Part shown: piece by piece, positions 8,934 to 18,017 of the stretch | How positions within the stretch are numbered: position 1 is the first letter of the stretch | Layout: every line of letters begins with the position of its first letter | Assembly: GCF_003290085.1 (NCBI RefSeq) | Contig: NZ_QMKJ01000002.1 | Span: 1-64,000, forward strand | DNA from: Aliidiomarina sp. B3213 | GTDB taxonomy: Bacteria > Pseudomonadota > Gammaproteobacteria > Enterobacterales > Alteromonadaceae | Reading direction: 5' to 3' | DNA: 64,000 nt | Notes under the pieces: generated by a model | What the model was told of the DNA's origin: nothing | Seen by the model: the letters and a program-made list of their open reading frames with translations, nothing else | The model's database searches: none | Program-made: the position numbers and the translations under genes

Positions 8934-9461
8934 TTAGTGATGAGGCATGCTGTCAATTAAGTTCGACTTCTCGCGGTTGATTCTTGAATCAAGTCGCTGA
9001 GCGAAGAACATTCCTGACAGTGCTGCCACCATTCCCGACATGGTCGGGATTGTCGCCATTGAAATACCGCCAGCCATAAGACGTGGGTTACCTGTACCCT
9101 GTACCGACATGATTTCAAATACAGTAATCATACCGGTTACGGTTCCCAAAAGTCCGATAAGCGGACAAATGGCAATCGTGGTCTTAAGTAGCAGCATTCG
9201 CGCTGATAAATTATCCGACGCTTTGGAAATCCATGCATCACGGATTCTATGTGCGTACCAAGAGGTGGTGTCATCCCGGTCATGCCATTTTTGGATGATC
9301 TGGTCTCGCTCGCGCGGGAACACACCCAAAAGGTACCAATAGCGCTCTATGAGGCAAATCCACATAATAAGGAGCGCTATCGCCACCAGGAATAAAACAT
9401 TACCACCGGTGCCAATAAAATCCCTGACAGATTCCCATAGTCCTATCAGGTACAATTCCAT
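8934..9461 (-). CDS. exbB: MotA/TolQ/ExbB proton channel protein (ExbB2)
   Basis: The 175-residue protein is a compact ExbB with three predicted transmembrane segments, at about 17-36, 90-112 and 130-152. It carries the family core PLIGLLGTVTGMITVFEIM and the MAGGISMATIPTMSGMVAAL segment. Together with ExbD it forms the ion channel that drives TonB. It follows ttpC with a three-base gap, and both proteins have the same channel core. Confidence 0.94.
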   Translation of the reverse strand: MELYLIGLWESVRDFIGTGGNVLFLVAIALLIMWICLIERYWYLLGVFPRERDQIIQKWHDRDDTTSWYAHRIRDAWISKASDNLSARMLLLKTTIAICPLIGLLGTVTGMITVFEIMSVQGTGNPRLMAGGISMATIPTMSGMVAALSGMFFAQRLDSRINREKSNLIDSMPHH

Positions 9462-9464
9462 GGC

Positions 9465-10850
9465 TTATTCCCCTTTAGCCGCTGTTGCGTTAGATTTTTC
9501 AGCGTGCTCTGCAACGATACCTGCAGCTTGCTCGTCAATTACATGAAGAATTGACTTCGCACGTGCAGCAACGATGCTGTGCACAATAATCAATGGCAAT
9601 GCAGCAATTAGACCCAAGGCAGTTGTTACAAGTGCCATTGAGATATCACCAGCCATAATTCTTGGGTCACCAGTACCGAATAATGTGATTGATTGGAACG
9701 TACCAATCATACCGATTACCGTACCTAATAGACCCATCAACGGAGCGATTGCCGCAAGAATCTTAATCATGCTTACGCCTGATTCGATACGCGGTGTTTC
9801 ACGTAGAATAGCTTCGTCGAGTTTCAATTCTAGGTTTTCAACGTCAGCTGAACGGTTGTCGTGATAAACCTTCAAGATACGACCTAGCGGGTTGTTATCT
9901 GAAGGGTTCTCAGTGTTCTTCAACTGTGAACGAATCTTACCGCCTACCGCTGTTAGTGTAACAAGCTTGTAGATTGCGATAAGGAAACCAAGTGCTAGCA
10001 ATACAGTGATTGCGTAACCTACGGTGTCACCATTGTGGTAGTGCTCCATAAGTGTCGCTTTCTGAGTAAGCAAGCTCAAGATTTGGCCACGAGACGGGTC
10101 AAGGAATACACCAGCTGAACCAGACTCTAGCTCTTCGAAGTTAGATACCGCTGACAATACGTGACCTGCAGGTTGACGAGCGATTGGCTGCATCTGGCCT
10201 GTAGAGTCGTTGTAAGTTAGGTATTCACCGTCTGAAATAAGGTTGAAAGAACCAAGGCGGATAACGTCACGAGTCTCTGTACCACCTTCAAGCAACGACA
10301 CTTCACCTTGGAAGCGAGAAACGTTACCAGACTCAGTCATTTCAGTAAGAAGCGCTAACCATAGCTCTTCTAGCTCAGAAATGTTTGGTAGCTCACGAGC
10401 TTCAGCAAGTGACTCAAGTACTTGGTGACGATCAGGGTACTGTGCACTTACGATTGAAGTTGAGATACGACCGATAGTGTCAGAAGCTGCACCACGGATA
10501 ACACCGAAGATTTCACCCAAAGTACCGATCATGTTGTCTAGTTCGGTTTCTTTGTTGCCGATGTTAATTTCGTTTTGTGCGTATTCTTCTTGCAAACGCT
10601 GAGAACGAGCTTCTTCGTTTGCTAGCTGTTGCTGAGCTTCGCGAAGTAGAGCTTGTTTGTCTGCACGGTCCTGACGGAACGCACGCTCACGCGCCTGGTC
10701 GATTTGACGGTTTTCTTGACGGCTCTGTTGAACCTGTTCAAGTAACTGTTCCAAAGTTTGCGCTTCTTGAGCAGAAGCTGTAACCGAAGCTCCAGCTGCA
10801 ATTGTGAAAACTGCTGCGGCGCTTACTAATGTTTTCATTAATTGTTTCAT
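9465..10850 (-). CDS. ttpC: TtpC-like ExbB-family protein with periplasmic coiled coil
   Basis: The 461-residue protein has a signal peptide (first ~27 residues), a long Gln/Glu/Arg-rich coiled coil (about 28-110), a globular region, and then three transmembrane segments with the ExbB core PLMGLLGTVIGMIGTFQSITLFGTGDPRIMAGDISMAL near 390-430. In Vibrio, TtpC is an extra TonB2 component required for TonB2 function. Position and architecture match. It overlaps the DUF3450 gene by four bases (ATGA), indicating translational coupling. Confidence 0.9.
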   Translation of the reverse strand: MKQLMKTLVSAAAVFTIAAGASVTASAQEAQTLEQLLEQVQQSRQENRQIDQARERAFRQDRADKQALLREAQQQLANEEARSQRLQEEYAQNEINIGNKETELDNMIGTLGEIFGVIRGAASDTIGRISTSIVSAQYPDRHQVLESLAEARELPNISELEELWLALLTEMTESGNVSRFQGEVSLLEGGTETRDVIRLGSFNLISDGEYLTYNDSTGQMQPIARQPAGHVLSAVSNFEELESGSAGVFLDPSRGQILSLLTQKATLMEHYHNGDTVGYAITVLLALGFLIAIYKLVTLTAVGGKIRSQLKNTENPSDNNPLGRILKVYHDNRSADVENLELKLDEAILRETPRIESGVSMIKILAAIAPLMGLLGTVIGMIGTFQSITLFGTGDPRIMAGDISMALVTTALGLIAALPLIIVHSIVAARAKSILHVIDEQAAGIVAEHAEKSNATAAKGE

Positions 10851-11635
10851 TCTGCATTCTCCGCGGCAAATACTGGAAGACGTACGATATCGAACGCAGT
10901 TTGACGACGTGACATTTTAATCGCTTCATTTAGCGGGCTAAGGAAGCTGTCGTCAGCTTCAATCCAGTCACGAGCAGAGTTGTCCCACAACCATGCTTGT
11001 TTACCGTCAAGTGTTTGCGCCATCATGACAACACGACCCATGTGGAAAAAGTCTACTGCAATTTCCTGGCCGTCGATGTTCAAGTTGCCACTGTATGAAT
11101 TAGGACCGATGCCGTAATCCATTTCAATTTGATACGCTTCAACAATTAAGCGGAATTTCTCAGATTCAGTTACATCTGAACGTGTCATTACGTCACGTAG
11201 ACGCTGAACACGTGCTGTACGCGAGTCGCTGTGAATTGGAATATCCAATTGTACGAATTCATCTAGAGCGTCAATCATTTTGTACATCAAAGGAACAACA
11301 CCTTGACGTGTTTCTTCGATACCATCAATTTGACGCTGCAAAGATGCTAGCGTTGCGTTCTGATCATCTACAAGCGTTTGTACGTGATCGTTGTACACTT
11401 TCAACGCTTCGTATTCCGCTACTACTGCACGGTAGTCCGCCAGTAAGTCACGGCTTTGATCGAACAGCGAATCAATACGCTCTTGCGATGCTGCTTGATT
11501 ACGATGTGTCTGAGACTGTTCAGACTGTAGCTGTTGCAGGTCTTGTGCAGATGCTGTTGCCAGTCCGCTTCCTGCAAGCGCCATCACACCAACCATGGCA
11601 GCGGCGATTTTGCTTCGTTTGATAACTGTGGTCAT
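10847..11635 (-). CDS. DUF3450 domain protein, TonB2-associated
   Basis: The 262-residue protein has a cleavable signal peptide (MTTVIKRSKIAAAMVGVMALAG...ASAQ) and a helical, coiled-coil-rich first half, then a mixed region ending IVRLPVFAAENAE. DUF3450 proteins regularly precede TtpC in TonB2 operons. Their role is not established; a periplasmic partner of the TtpC coiled coil is a reasonable inference. The ATG at 11635 is chosen because it begins a normal signal peptide and has a GGGA purine stretch upstream. An in-frame TTG 45 bases earlier gives a poor leader. Confidence 0.88.
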   Translation of the reverse strand: MTTVIKRSKIAAAMVGVMALAGSGLATASAQDLQQLQSEQSQTHRNQAASQERIDSLFDQSRDLLADYRAVVAEYEALKVYNDHVQTLVDDQNATLASLQRQIDGIEETRQGVVPLMYKMIDALDEFVQLDIPIHSDSRTARVQRLRDVMTRSDVTESEKFRLIVEAYQIEMDYGIGPNSYSGNLNIDGQEIAVDFFHMGRVVMMAQTLDGKQAWLWDNSARDWIEADDSFLSPLNEAIKMSRRQTAFDIVRLPVFAAENAE

Positions 11636-12001
11636 AGTTCCCAACCAATTTGACTTAACTTTACTTACAACGTTATCCAACTCGAAAAAATGAAGTTTGG
11701 CTAACCGTGTAAGCTCCAGTTGTGTGAGTGATGAAAAAAGTTATTAACACCAAAATACGCCATTCTTAAAAAATGGCATTGCCAGAATACTCCCACGAAG
11801 TGCGCAAGCATGTCAACCAGACAGTTAGGCTTAAAATGTCACCCATATGTAAAGCATAGTAGCGCTCACAAAAAGATCATAAAAATGACATAAAAACGTC
11901 TAAATTTCGGTCAACATGCACAAAAAAAAGCCGGCCCTCAAAGAGGACCGGCTTACTTTCTTTCCTTTACAAATTTTCTAAAACGTTACTAGGTAACTAG
12001 A
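11636..12001. other. Intergenic region with the TonB2 operon promoter area
   Basis: These 366 bases lie between the TonB-dependent receptor stop and the DUF3450 start, both on the minus strand. They hold the receptor's intrinsic terminator (11922-11954) and, nearer 11636, the presumed promoter of the TonB2 operon. No promoter hexamers stand out. A weak stem (GCCATTCTTAAAAAATGGC, 11759-11777) is present. No gene is supported. Confidence 0.55.
11922..11954 (-). terminator. Intrinsic terminator of the TonB-dependent receptor gene
   Basis: On the minus strand, AAGCCGGTCCTC pairs with a matching G+C-rich arm across a TTTG loop and is followed by an eight-base T run. It lies about 50 bases beyond the receptor stop codon and separates the receptor from the TonB2 operon. 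Confidence 0.88.
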
Positions 12002-14743
12002 TTAGAAAGTTTGCGTGTAACGTACGTAAGTGAAACGTCCGTTCGCGTTGTAAAGGTTGAAGTTGTAGTTACGACCACCGAATGCGTACTCACCACCAGC
12101 GCGGTTAGCAGTACCGATCTTAGGTAGCTTCTCGAACAAGTTCTGAGCACCTACAGTGATACGGCCGTTCCACGGAGTGTTATAGCTAAGTTGTAGATCG
12201 TGAGTTACATAAGTACCCCAGTTACCACAGCGAGCTACGTCTACACCAGCGCCTGGATCGTTACAGTCGTCGAAGTTACCGTCAGCATCGCGGCCTTCAA
12301 CAGTAGTGTACTGAGTACCGATAAGGTTCATGTTCCACGCTACAGTAAAGTCGTTAAGGCTCCACTGAGTTTGAAGGTTAACACGTTGCTCTGGTACACC
12401 TGGGTCAAGAACTAGGTCACGTCCGCCATCCAAAGAGTAGTCAAGCATGTGTGACACTTGGAAGTTTGAAGACACAGCACCTAAACCACCGAAGTCGAAG
12501 TTAACGCGAGCGTTGAGGTCAACACCAGAAGTTTCCAGTGTACCTTCGTTCACGAAACCACGTACAACACTAGTAACTTCGTCACGAGCGTTAACGTTTA
12601 CTTCAGTACCTGCAGGTAGTGGGTCACCAGCGCGGTATGAGTTAATCAATGCGTCAGAGCTGATGCTACGGATACGGTTTTCAATCTCGATTGAGTAGTA
12701 ATCAACCGCGAAGTTCAACCAATCAGTCGCTTGGTAAGCAGCACCGAAAGAGTATTGAGTTGATGACTCAGACTCAAGCTCTGGGTTAGCAATGATGAAT
12801 GCGTTGATCTGACAGTTGTTTGAAGTACCACCAGATAGTGCTTGACAGGTGATTTCATCAGTTACTGAGTCAGCAGAGAATGAACGCTTCTGAGTTAGGA
12901 TGTCCAATGTTGGAGCACGGAAACCTTCACCGTAAGAACCACGAAGCAACAAGTTGCTCATTGGCTGCCAGCGGAAGCTCACTTTAGGTGAGAAATCGCT
13001 ACCGTAGTCAGAGTAGTCATCCTGACGACCAGCAATAGAAAGCTCTAGGTCATAAGTTACTGGTACTAGGAACTCGAAGTAAGCAGCGTCAACTGAACGG
13101 CCACCACCTGCAGAGTTACCAGAAGAACCACCAACTAGGCCAGCTTCTGACTGAGAATCGTATTGGTCATCGAAGAATTCGTCACGAGTTTCAAAGCCCA
13201 AGAAACCTTGAACCATGCCACCGCCGATTTCGAATACGTCGAACGCACCAGAAACATACATTTCGTCAATGTTGAATTGAGAAATACGTGAAGTTGTAAC
13301 AACACCTGCAGATAGAACCTGATCTGGGTTATCTAGAGGACGGTTGATGTTATAACCAACGCGGCACGAATCTGGGTCGAATGAACCGTCTGCACAGTAA
13401 CCTGGGTTAAAGTTGTTCACGTTACCCCAAGCTGTACGTGCAGCTAGGTAGCCATCACCCAACTCGTAAGTTTTGTTACGAACGCTACGAACACCGAAGT
13501 CCCAATCGATACCGAAAGCACGGCCTTCAGCACCTACTAAGAAGTCTAGGTTTTCGTTGTTCACTTCGTTGTCACGGTTACCCATCGCCGCGAAGCGGTG
13601 ATAGATAGCTACTTGAGCCTGAGGACCAACAACGTTTGGATCGTAAACTACCGCGTTAGGGTTGTTTGGATCGTAGAACCAAGCATTCGGGTTAGTTGGG
13701 TTGTTGTATGAATCTTCAGGAGTCAACAATCCATCATAGAATACTGGGTGGTTGATATCTGGAACTGGTGCATAACGACCAAATGAACGTGTTTGTGCAA
13801 CACTTGCATTTGAGTATAGAGTCCAGTCGTCGTTGATATCGTGACGTAGCTTAACGAATAGTGATTCGTTTGATGAAGAAGCTTCGTTCGCGTTAGTCGC
13901 GTTGAAGTTATATAAGCAACGTCCGTTAGGCGCGATGTAGAAGTTCTCTGTAGTACAAGAACCAGGAATCGCAGTTAAGCGACCATCTTGCCAGTTGATG
14001 AAGTTGTTACCGTATGTAGATGCACCCGGAGTGTTCCATGGGTAAGCATTTTCGAATACGATTTCACGTTTGTTCCAAGAAACACCACCAATTACGCTAG
14101 TTGTGTCGCTTGAAGAACCGAATACTAGTGAACCATTTTCACGGTCACCACCTTCTGAAGGTACGCTTACGCCACCTTCACCAACAGTTAACTCAGCGCC
14201 GTTGAAGTCACGACGAGTGATAACGTTGATTACACCACCGATTGCGTCTGAACCGTAAACCGCTGACGCACCGTCAGACAAGATTTCGATACGCTCGATA
14301 GCTGCCATTGGAATTGAGTTCAAATCTTGCGAAGAACCTGTAGAAGGAGACATCGTTAAACGACGACCGTCAACAAGAACTAGTGAACGGCTTGAGCCGA
14401 TACCACGCAAGTCAACCATGCTCACGCCCTGTGCTGATGAACCAGACTGTGGACGGAATGAACCAGTTGAGTTGAAAGTTGTGTTACGAATAAGTTCAGC
14501 AGCTGAGATGTCACCAGACAACTCGATTGCTTCACGATCGATAACTGTTACAGGCAAAGCGCCTTCCATATCAGTACGCTGGATACGAGAACCAGTTACT
14601 TGGATACGCTCAACGCGCTCTTCTTCTGCTTCTTCGTCTTCGTTTTGGTCCTGCGCATTGGCAACGCCAGTCATCGCAGTCGCAGTAGCACCGAACATCA
14701 GTGCTAAACGAATAGACTTCGCTAATTTACTATTGGTGTGCAT
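12002..14743 (-). CDS. TonB-dependent outer-membrane receptor
   Basis: The 913-residue receptor has a signal peptide ending near ANAQ (about residue 30), an acidic stretch, a TonB-box-like ERIQVTGSRI segment (about 43-52), a plug domain (about 55-180, with VLVDGRRL and the NVITRRDF segment) and a C-terminal 22-strand barrel ending in Phe (YVRYTQTF). The Asn/Asp/Gly-rich strand pattern is that of the large peptide- or glycan-type receptors of Alteromonadales. The ligand cannot be read from sequence. It lies upstream of the TonB2 operon on the same strand with its own terminator. Confidence 0.93.
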   Translation of the reverse strand: MHTNSKLAKSIRLALMFGATATAMTGVANAQDQNEDEEAEEERVERIQVTGSRIQRTDMEGALPVTVIDREAIELSGDISAAELIRNTTFNSTGSFRPQSGSSAQGVSMVDLRGIGSSRSLVLVDGRRLTMSPSTGSSQDLNSIPMAAIERIEILSDGASAVYGSDAIGGVINVITRRDFNGAELTVGEGGVSVPSEGGDRENGSLVFGSSSDTTSVIGGVSWNKREIVFENAYPWNTPGASTYGNNFINWQDGRLTAIPGSCTTENFYIAPNGRCLYNFNATNANEASSSNESLFVKLRHDINDDWTLYSNASVAQTRSFGRYAPVPDINHPVFYDGLLTPEDSYNNPTNPNAWFYDPNNPNAVVYDPNVVGPQAQVAIYHRFAAMGNRDNEVNNENLDFLVGAEGRAFGIDWDFGVRSVRNKTYELGDGYLAARTAWGNVNNFNPGYCADGSFDPDSCRVGYNINRPLDNPDQVLSAGVVTTSRISQFNIDEMYVSGAFDVFEIGGGMVQGFLGFETRDEFFDDQYDSQSEAGLVGGSSGNSAGGGRSVDAAYFEFLVPVTYDLELSIAGRQDDYSDYGSDFSPKVSFRWQPMSNLLLRGSYGEGFRAPTLDILTQKRSFSADSVTDEITCQALSGGTSNNCQINAFIIANPELESESSTQYSFGAAYQATDWLNFAVDYYSIEIENRIRSISSDALINSYRAGDPLPAGTEVNVNARDEVTSVVRGFVNEGTLETSGVDLNARVNFDFGGLGAVSSNFQVSHMLDYSLDGGRDLVLDPGVPEQRVNLQTQWSLNDFTVAWNMNLIGTQYTTVEGRDADGNFDDCNDPGAGVDVARCGNWGTYVTHDLQLSYNTPWNGRITVGAQNLFEKLPKIGTANRAGGEYAFGGRNYNFNLYNANGRFTYVRYTQTF

Positions 14744-15242
14744 GTAAGTTCTCCCTGGATCACTTATTGTGATTTTTAGGTTTATATAACCTCAGGTTTT
14801 ACCCCTTGGTCTAAGCTTCGATCAGCAAATTTGCTAACCAATCGAATCTGATACTAATCAAAAAAAAACATAGTGGCAACACTTGTGTTACAAGGTTTGA
14901 CACAATTTTTTACAAGCTAAAGCATTGTTTTCTCGTTAAACCTCGTGCTAAGGCTTTTTACACAACCACAATGCTCGCAAATAAACCCTTAACTTTCAGT
15001 TACTTAAAAACAAGTAAATACAAGCACAAAACTCGTAATAAATATTTAACAGTCTTCTGAATCACTGAAAATTAGTTGTTTACGCAACCGACTATAGCAA
15101 ACCGCATAGCGTTAGCAAGGGCTATTTATAAAGATTCTTCAACTAAAATGACGATCTGGCAATATTTTCACACTGACTTCCGCTTCGCCCTCTGGCACAA
15201 TGCCTTGGCTTATCGTGAAAACTTGTATGGATAAACGAACCA
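14744..15242. other. Divergent intergenic region, receptor gene / priC
   Basis: These 499 A/T-rich bases separate the minus-strand receptor from plus-strand priC. I see no gene, RNA or repeat. A possible receptor promoter on the minus strand is TTGTAA (14888-14893) with TATGTT (14867-14872) at a short 15-base spacing, overlapping a small palindrome ACTTGTGTTACAAG (14881-14894). The long untranslated leader this implies is unusual but common before large receptors. All regulatory reading here is tentative. Confidence 0.4.
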
Positions 15243-15821
15243 ATGCGCCAAGACGATTCATTCACAACCTTATTCAATACCCTGCGTGGCAAGGCGCATG
15301 AATTGAGTGGTGAGCTACTCCGGCCCTGGTTACATAGTTCAGTGTTTCATACGCAATCCACACATATCAGTGACTATATCGATGAGGCAGAAAACAATCT
15401 CAAAATTTTGTCAAATATCCAATCAAGATCAGAGCCTGAATTTGAGGTTCAAGCCGCATACTTATCGGAGCGAGTCACCCAGCAGCTTGAAGCGCTAACC
15501 CGAGCTTTATACCGCACCAAGCCACCCATTTCGGAGTCGGCCTCCGAGATTCGTCAGGCATACAGTGCAAAAACACAAACCAAGGTTACAAGCACGAATC
15601 CAGAGACATTAAAAAAATTGTATTCGACTTTAACTCAGTACAAGGGCTACGAACAGCGATTGGAAGACCAACTAAGGCTTGCGCAACAGAGTAACGATAA
15701 AAACCAACAAGAACTTGTGCTAAAGGCACAGCAAAGGCTTCTTCGTTGCCAAAGAGCCATTGTAGACATTGAGAAGAAAATTTACTGGTGTGAGAAGGCT
15801 CTCACACCAGACATTGATTGA
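15243..15821 (+). CDS. priC: Primosomal replication protein PriC (N'')
   Basis: PriC restarts stalled replication forks by binding SSB and loading DnaB. The 192-residue all-helical, Gln/Lys/Arg-rich protein matches the family in length and in its C-terminal helical region (LYSTLTQYKGYEQRLEDQL ... LLRCQRAIVDIEKKIYWCEKAL). It is a lone plus-strand gene. Its TGA stop directly abuts the stop codon of the convergent tryptophan dioxygenase gene, with no spacer and no visible terminator. Confidence 0.85.
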   Translation: MRQDDSFTTLFNTLRGKAHELSGELLRPWLHSSVFHTQSTHISDYIDEAENNLKILSNIQSRSEPEFEVQAAYLSERVTQQLEALTRALYRTKPPISESASEIRQAYSAKTQTKVTSTNPETLKKLYSTLTQYKGYEQRLEDQLRLAQQSNDKNQQELVLKAQQRLLRCQRAIVDIEKKIYWCEKALTPDID

Positions 15822-16910
15822 CTATGCATTCCCTCGTCGTAACTGCTCTTGCAACCCTTCTGGAAGTGGAGGTAAAGCAGACTTGGGTAGTAGATAAGTC
15901 GAAAGATTCATAAAATCCGCGAAGATACGGTTTTTCTCAGTCGTTTTGCGCAGGTATTCATGGCCGGAAGAACCACCGGTGCCAATTTTACTTCCTAACA
16001 TCCGTTGTACCATCATTACGTGCCTGAAGCGCCACAACGTGATCTGCTCGTCTATATCAACCAAACTACTTAACACCTGCCACGGCAAGTTAAACACGGG
16101 CTCTTCCCGATACATGTATATAAACAACGCAGCTTGCATGGCCTTCTGAGACAGCCGCACGCGCCCAGCATTTTGAATTTCGGTATACTTCTCCGTATCG
16201 AACAGCGCTGCAAAATTGTCTTTTGTAGCTTCTAGACCTTTCAGTTCTTGTTCGCGCTCTTCTTCACTCAACAACGGATTGCCGTGAATAATCTCAGCGT
16301 CACTATCAAGTTGTTGTGTAATGGCTTGTTGGTAATGCTTCCAAAACGAAAACTCTTTCGTTTCTAAAAATGGCATACGCGACAACCAATCGTCCACTAA
16401 CGAGAATAAGTCAGGCTGCTTCTCAAGCTTTTCCAAATACGCTCTGTCTTTGTCGTTGATCCGGTTATAAAACGACGCTTGGTCAAAGGCAATACGTGTA
16501 TCCCTTTTCACACCTAAAGTAATTTCTAACTCTTTGAATTGAATACTTTGAAAGCCGCTTGCTGGTACTAGGTAGTCTCTAAACTCAAGAAAGTCTTGCG
16601 GTGTCATGGTTTCTAACACCTTAATTTGTTGGTTAATGAGTTCTTGAATCGACACCACCCTATTTAACCGGTGTACTACGGTCATGAGCTTTTCGTCAGG
16701 AATAGAGTCCTGGTTAAATAACGCATATACAGAGTGCAATTCATGCAACATCTGTTTAAACCAGAGTTCATACGCTTGATGCACAACGATAAACAACATC
16801 TCGTCATGGGCTTCTTCCCCGTACTTAGGGCTTACTGGCGCTTGTGCATCAAGCAATTTATTGAGCTGTAAATACTCGCTGTAATAAACAGGATCAGGTT
16901 TACGTTTCAT
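15822..16910 (-). CDS. kynA: Tryptophan 2,3-dioxygenase family protein
   Basis: Haem dioxygenase that opens the indole ring of tryptophan to give N-formylkynurenine. The 362-residue protein has the family segment MLFIVVHQAYELWFKQMLHEL (distal His44) and WRFRHVMMVQRMLG with the likely haem-ligand His near 297, followed by GTGGSSGHEYLR. No other kynurenine pathway gene is in the window. It is convergent with and touches priC. A subset of this family, about 350-360 residues like this one, is longer than classical TDO, so the substrate could differ. Confidence 0.88.
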   Translation of the reverse strand: MKRKPDPVYYSEYLQLNKLLDAQAPVSPKYGEEAHDEMLFIVVHQAYELWFKQMLHELHSVYALFNQDSIPDEKLMTVVHRLNRVVSIQELINQQIKVLETMTPQDFLEFRDYLVPASGFQSIQFKELEITLGVKRDTRIAFDQASFYNRINDKDRAYLEKLEKQPDLFSLVDDWLSRMPFLETKEFSFWKHYQQAITQQLDSDAEIIHGNPLLSEEEREQELKGLEATKDNFAALFDTEKYTEIQNAGRVRLSQKAMQAALFIYMYREEPVFNLPWQVLSSLVDIDEQITLWRFRHVMMVQRMLGSKIGTGGSSGHEYLRKTTEKNRIFADFMNLSTYLLPKSALPPLPEGLQEQLRRGNA

Positions 16911-16980
16911 ATTTCTCGCCTTCCATTCATTTGCGGCGATAGTACGAAACCCCGCTCATACTCGCAACTACAACTCCGTA

Positions 16981-17736
16981 TTAACTCTTCGACTTACGCT
17001 GAGCCTTTGCTGCAATAATCTTTTGCGTGTCTTCACTTGCCAGCACTCGTAAGAAGTCTTTTAATTCAGTTTGAATTCTTTCCTGCACAGTTTCCATCGG
17101 CGCTTTCAAAAGCTTCTTAGACAAACGCAAGCTCTCTCTTGGTTTGCTCGCTAAGCTTGCGCTTATTTTAGCAACCACATCATCTAGCTCATTCGACGAT
17201 ACAACTTTATTCACAATATTAAACTTCTCGGCTTTTTGCGCGTCTATAGTTTCACCAAGCAGTAATAGCTCCGATGCCTTCACATGACCACACAACAACG
17301 GTAACAACTGACTTGAACCCGCTTCAGGAACTAACCCCATGTCCACGAAAGGCATCACAAAAACGGCCTCTTCAGCTGCATACACCAAATCACAATGAAG
17401 CAACAGCGTGGTACCAATGCCCACAGCTGGTCCTTGCACCTTCGCAACCACAGGGACAGTAACCGAAGAAATCGTGTCTAAAAATTGGAATACCGGCGAA
17501 TCTTGCGTCAAATCGCCGTGCCGAAGGAAGTCGGCTAGGTCATTGCCCGAACAGAACACGTTACCCTCACCCGAAAAAACAACTGCCGCAGTGCCTTTGG
17601 TGTCTGCGTCCGCCTCTCTCAATGCACGCGTCATCTCGGCATACATATCTTGCGTTAACGCATTTTTCTTTTCTGGACGGTTCAGGTGCACATTCACAAT
17701 GCCGTCGGCTTTAGATACTTGAACCCAATCTGTCAT
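16981..17736 (-). CDS. Enoyl-CoA hydratase/isomerase family protein
   Basis: The 251-residue crotonase-fold protein has the oxyanion-hole segments near the N-terminus (ALTQDMY; FSGEGNVFCSGNDLADFL, about 45-63) and GPAVGIGTTLLLHCDLVYAAE (about 103-123). The last is followed by FVMPFVDMGLVPEAGSS, where a Glu sits in the usual catalytic region. The substrate is unknown; a 2-enoyl-CoA in fatty acid or amino acid breakdown is likely. The ATG at 17736 has an AGAGGA ribosome-binding site seven bases upstream and is preferred to a GTG 33 bases earlier. Confidence 0.88.
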   Translation of the reverse strand: MTDWVQVSKADGIVNVHLNRPEKKNALTQDMYAEMTRALREADADTKGTAAVVFSGEGNVFCSGNDLADFLRHGDLTQDSPVFQFLDTISSVTVPVVAKVQGPAVGIGTTLLLHCDLVYAAEEAVFVMPFVDMGLVPEAGSSQLLPLLCGHVKASELLLLGETIDAQKAEKFNIVNKVVSSNELDDVVAKISASLASKPRESLRLSKKLLKAPMETVQERIQTELKDFLRVLASEDTQKIIAAKAQRKSKS

Positions 17737-17869
17737 CGAATTGTCCTCTGTCGATAAGAATGAATTCACCTTACCACTCGTCCGACCAGAACTCTACGCG
17801 AAAAATCGGTTTAAGAGGATTAATTGACTAATGATTAACCAGTGGTCAAAGGGGGGAATAAAAGAAAGG

Positions 17870-17898
17870 TTGAGAATCATAATTCAATCATGGATAAT
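17870..17898 (+). promoter_or_regulatory. Promoter of ffs
   Basis: TTGAGA (17870-17875), an exact 17-base spacer and GATAAT (17893-17898) are followed by a G+C-rich discriminator GCGCCGC. The predicted start falls at about 17905-17906, exactly where the 4.5S RNA stem begins. The discriminator suggests stringent and growth-rate control. Confidence 0.85.
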
Positions 17899-17905
17899 GC
17901 GCCGC

Positions 17906-18016
17906 GGTGGCCCCACGGGTCCCCTCGCAACGCGAACCAGCGAACCCGGTCAGGCCCGGAAGGGAGCAGCCGTAGTTGGGGTAGTGTGTGCCGAGGTGTG
18001 GCTTGTGGGGTTCACC
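17906..18016 (+). ncRNA. ffs: Signal recognition particle 4.5S RNA
   Basis: The small SRP RNA binds Ffh and FtsY to target membrane proteins. The conserved apical domain is plainly visible (GGTCAGGCCCGGAAGGGAGCAGCC begins at 17948), containing the GGAAG-type tetraloop region and the AGCAGCC internal loop, with GTGTGCCG on the descending arm. The ends pair: GGTG with CACC, then CCCCAC with GTGGGG. The 111-base length is normal for the short gammaproteobacterial form. Its 3' end lies one base from the stop codon of the convergent ComFB gene. I see no clear intrinsic terminator, only a T6 tract near 18040. Confidence 0.95.
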
Positions 18017-18017
18017 A

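Noticed and set aside
11636-11680. TTG start extending the DUF3450 protein by 15 residues
   Set aside because: The extension is not signal-like, while the ATG at 11635 starts a normal signal peptide with a purine-rich site.
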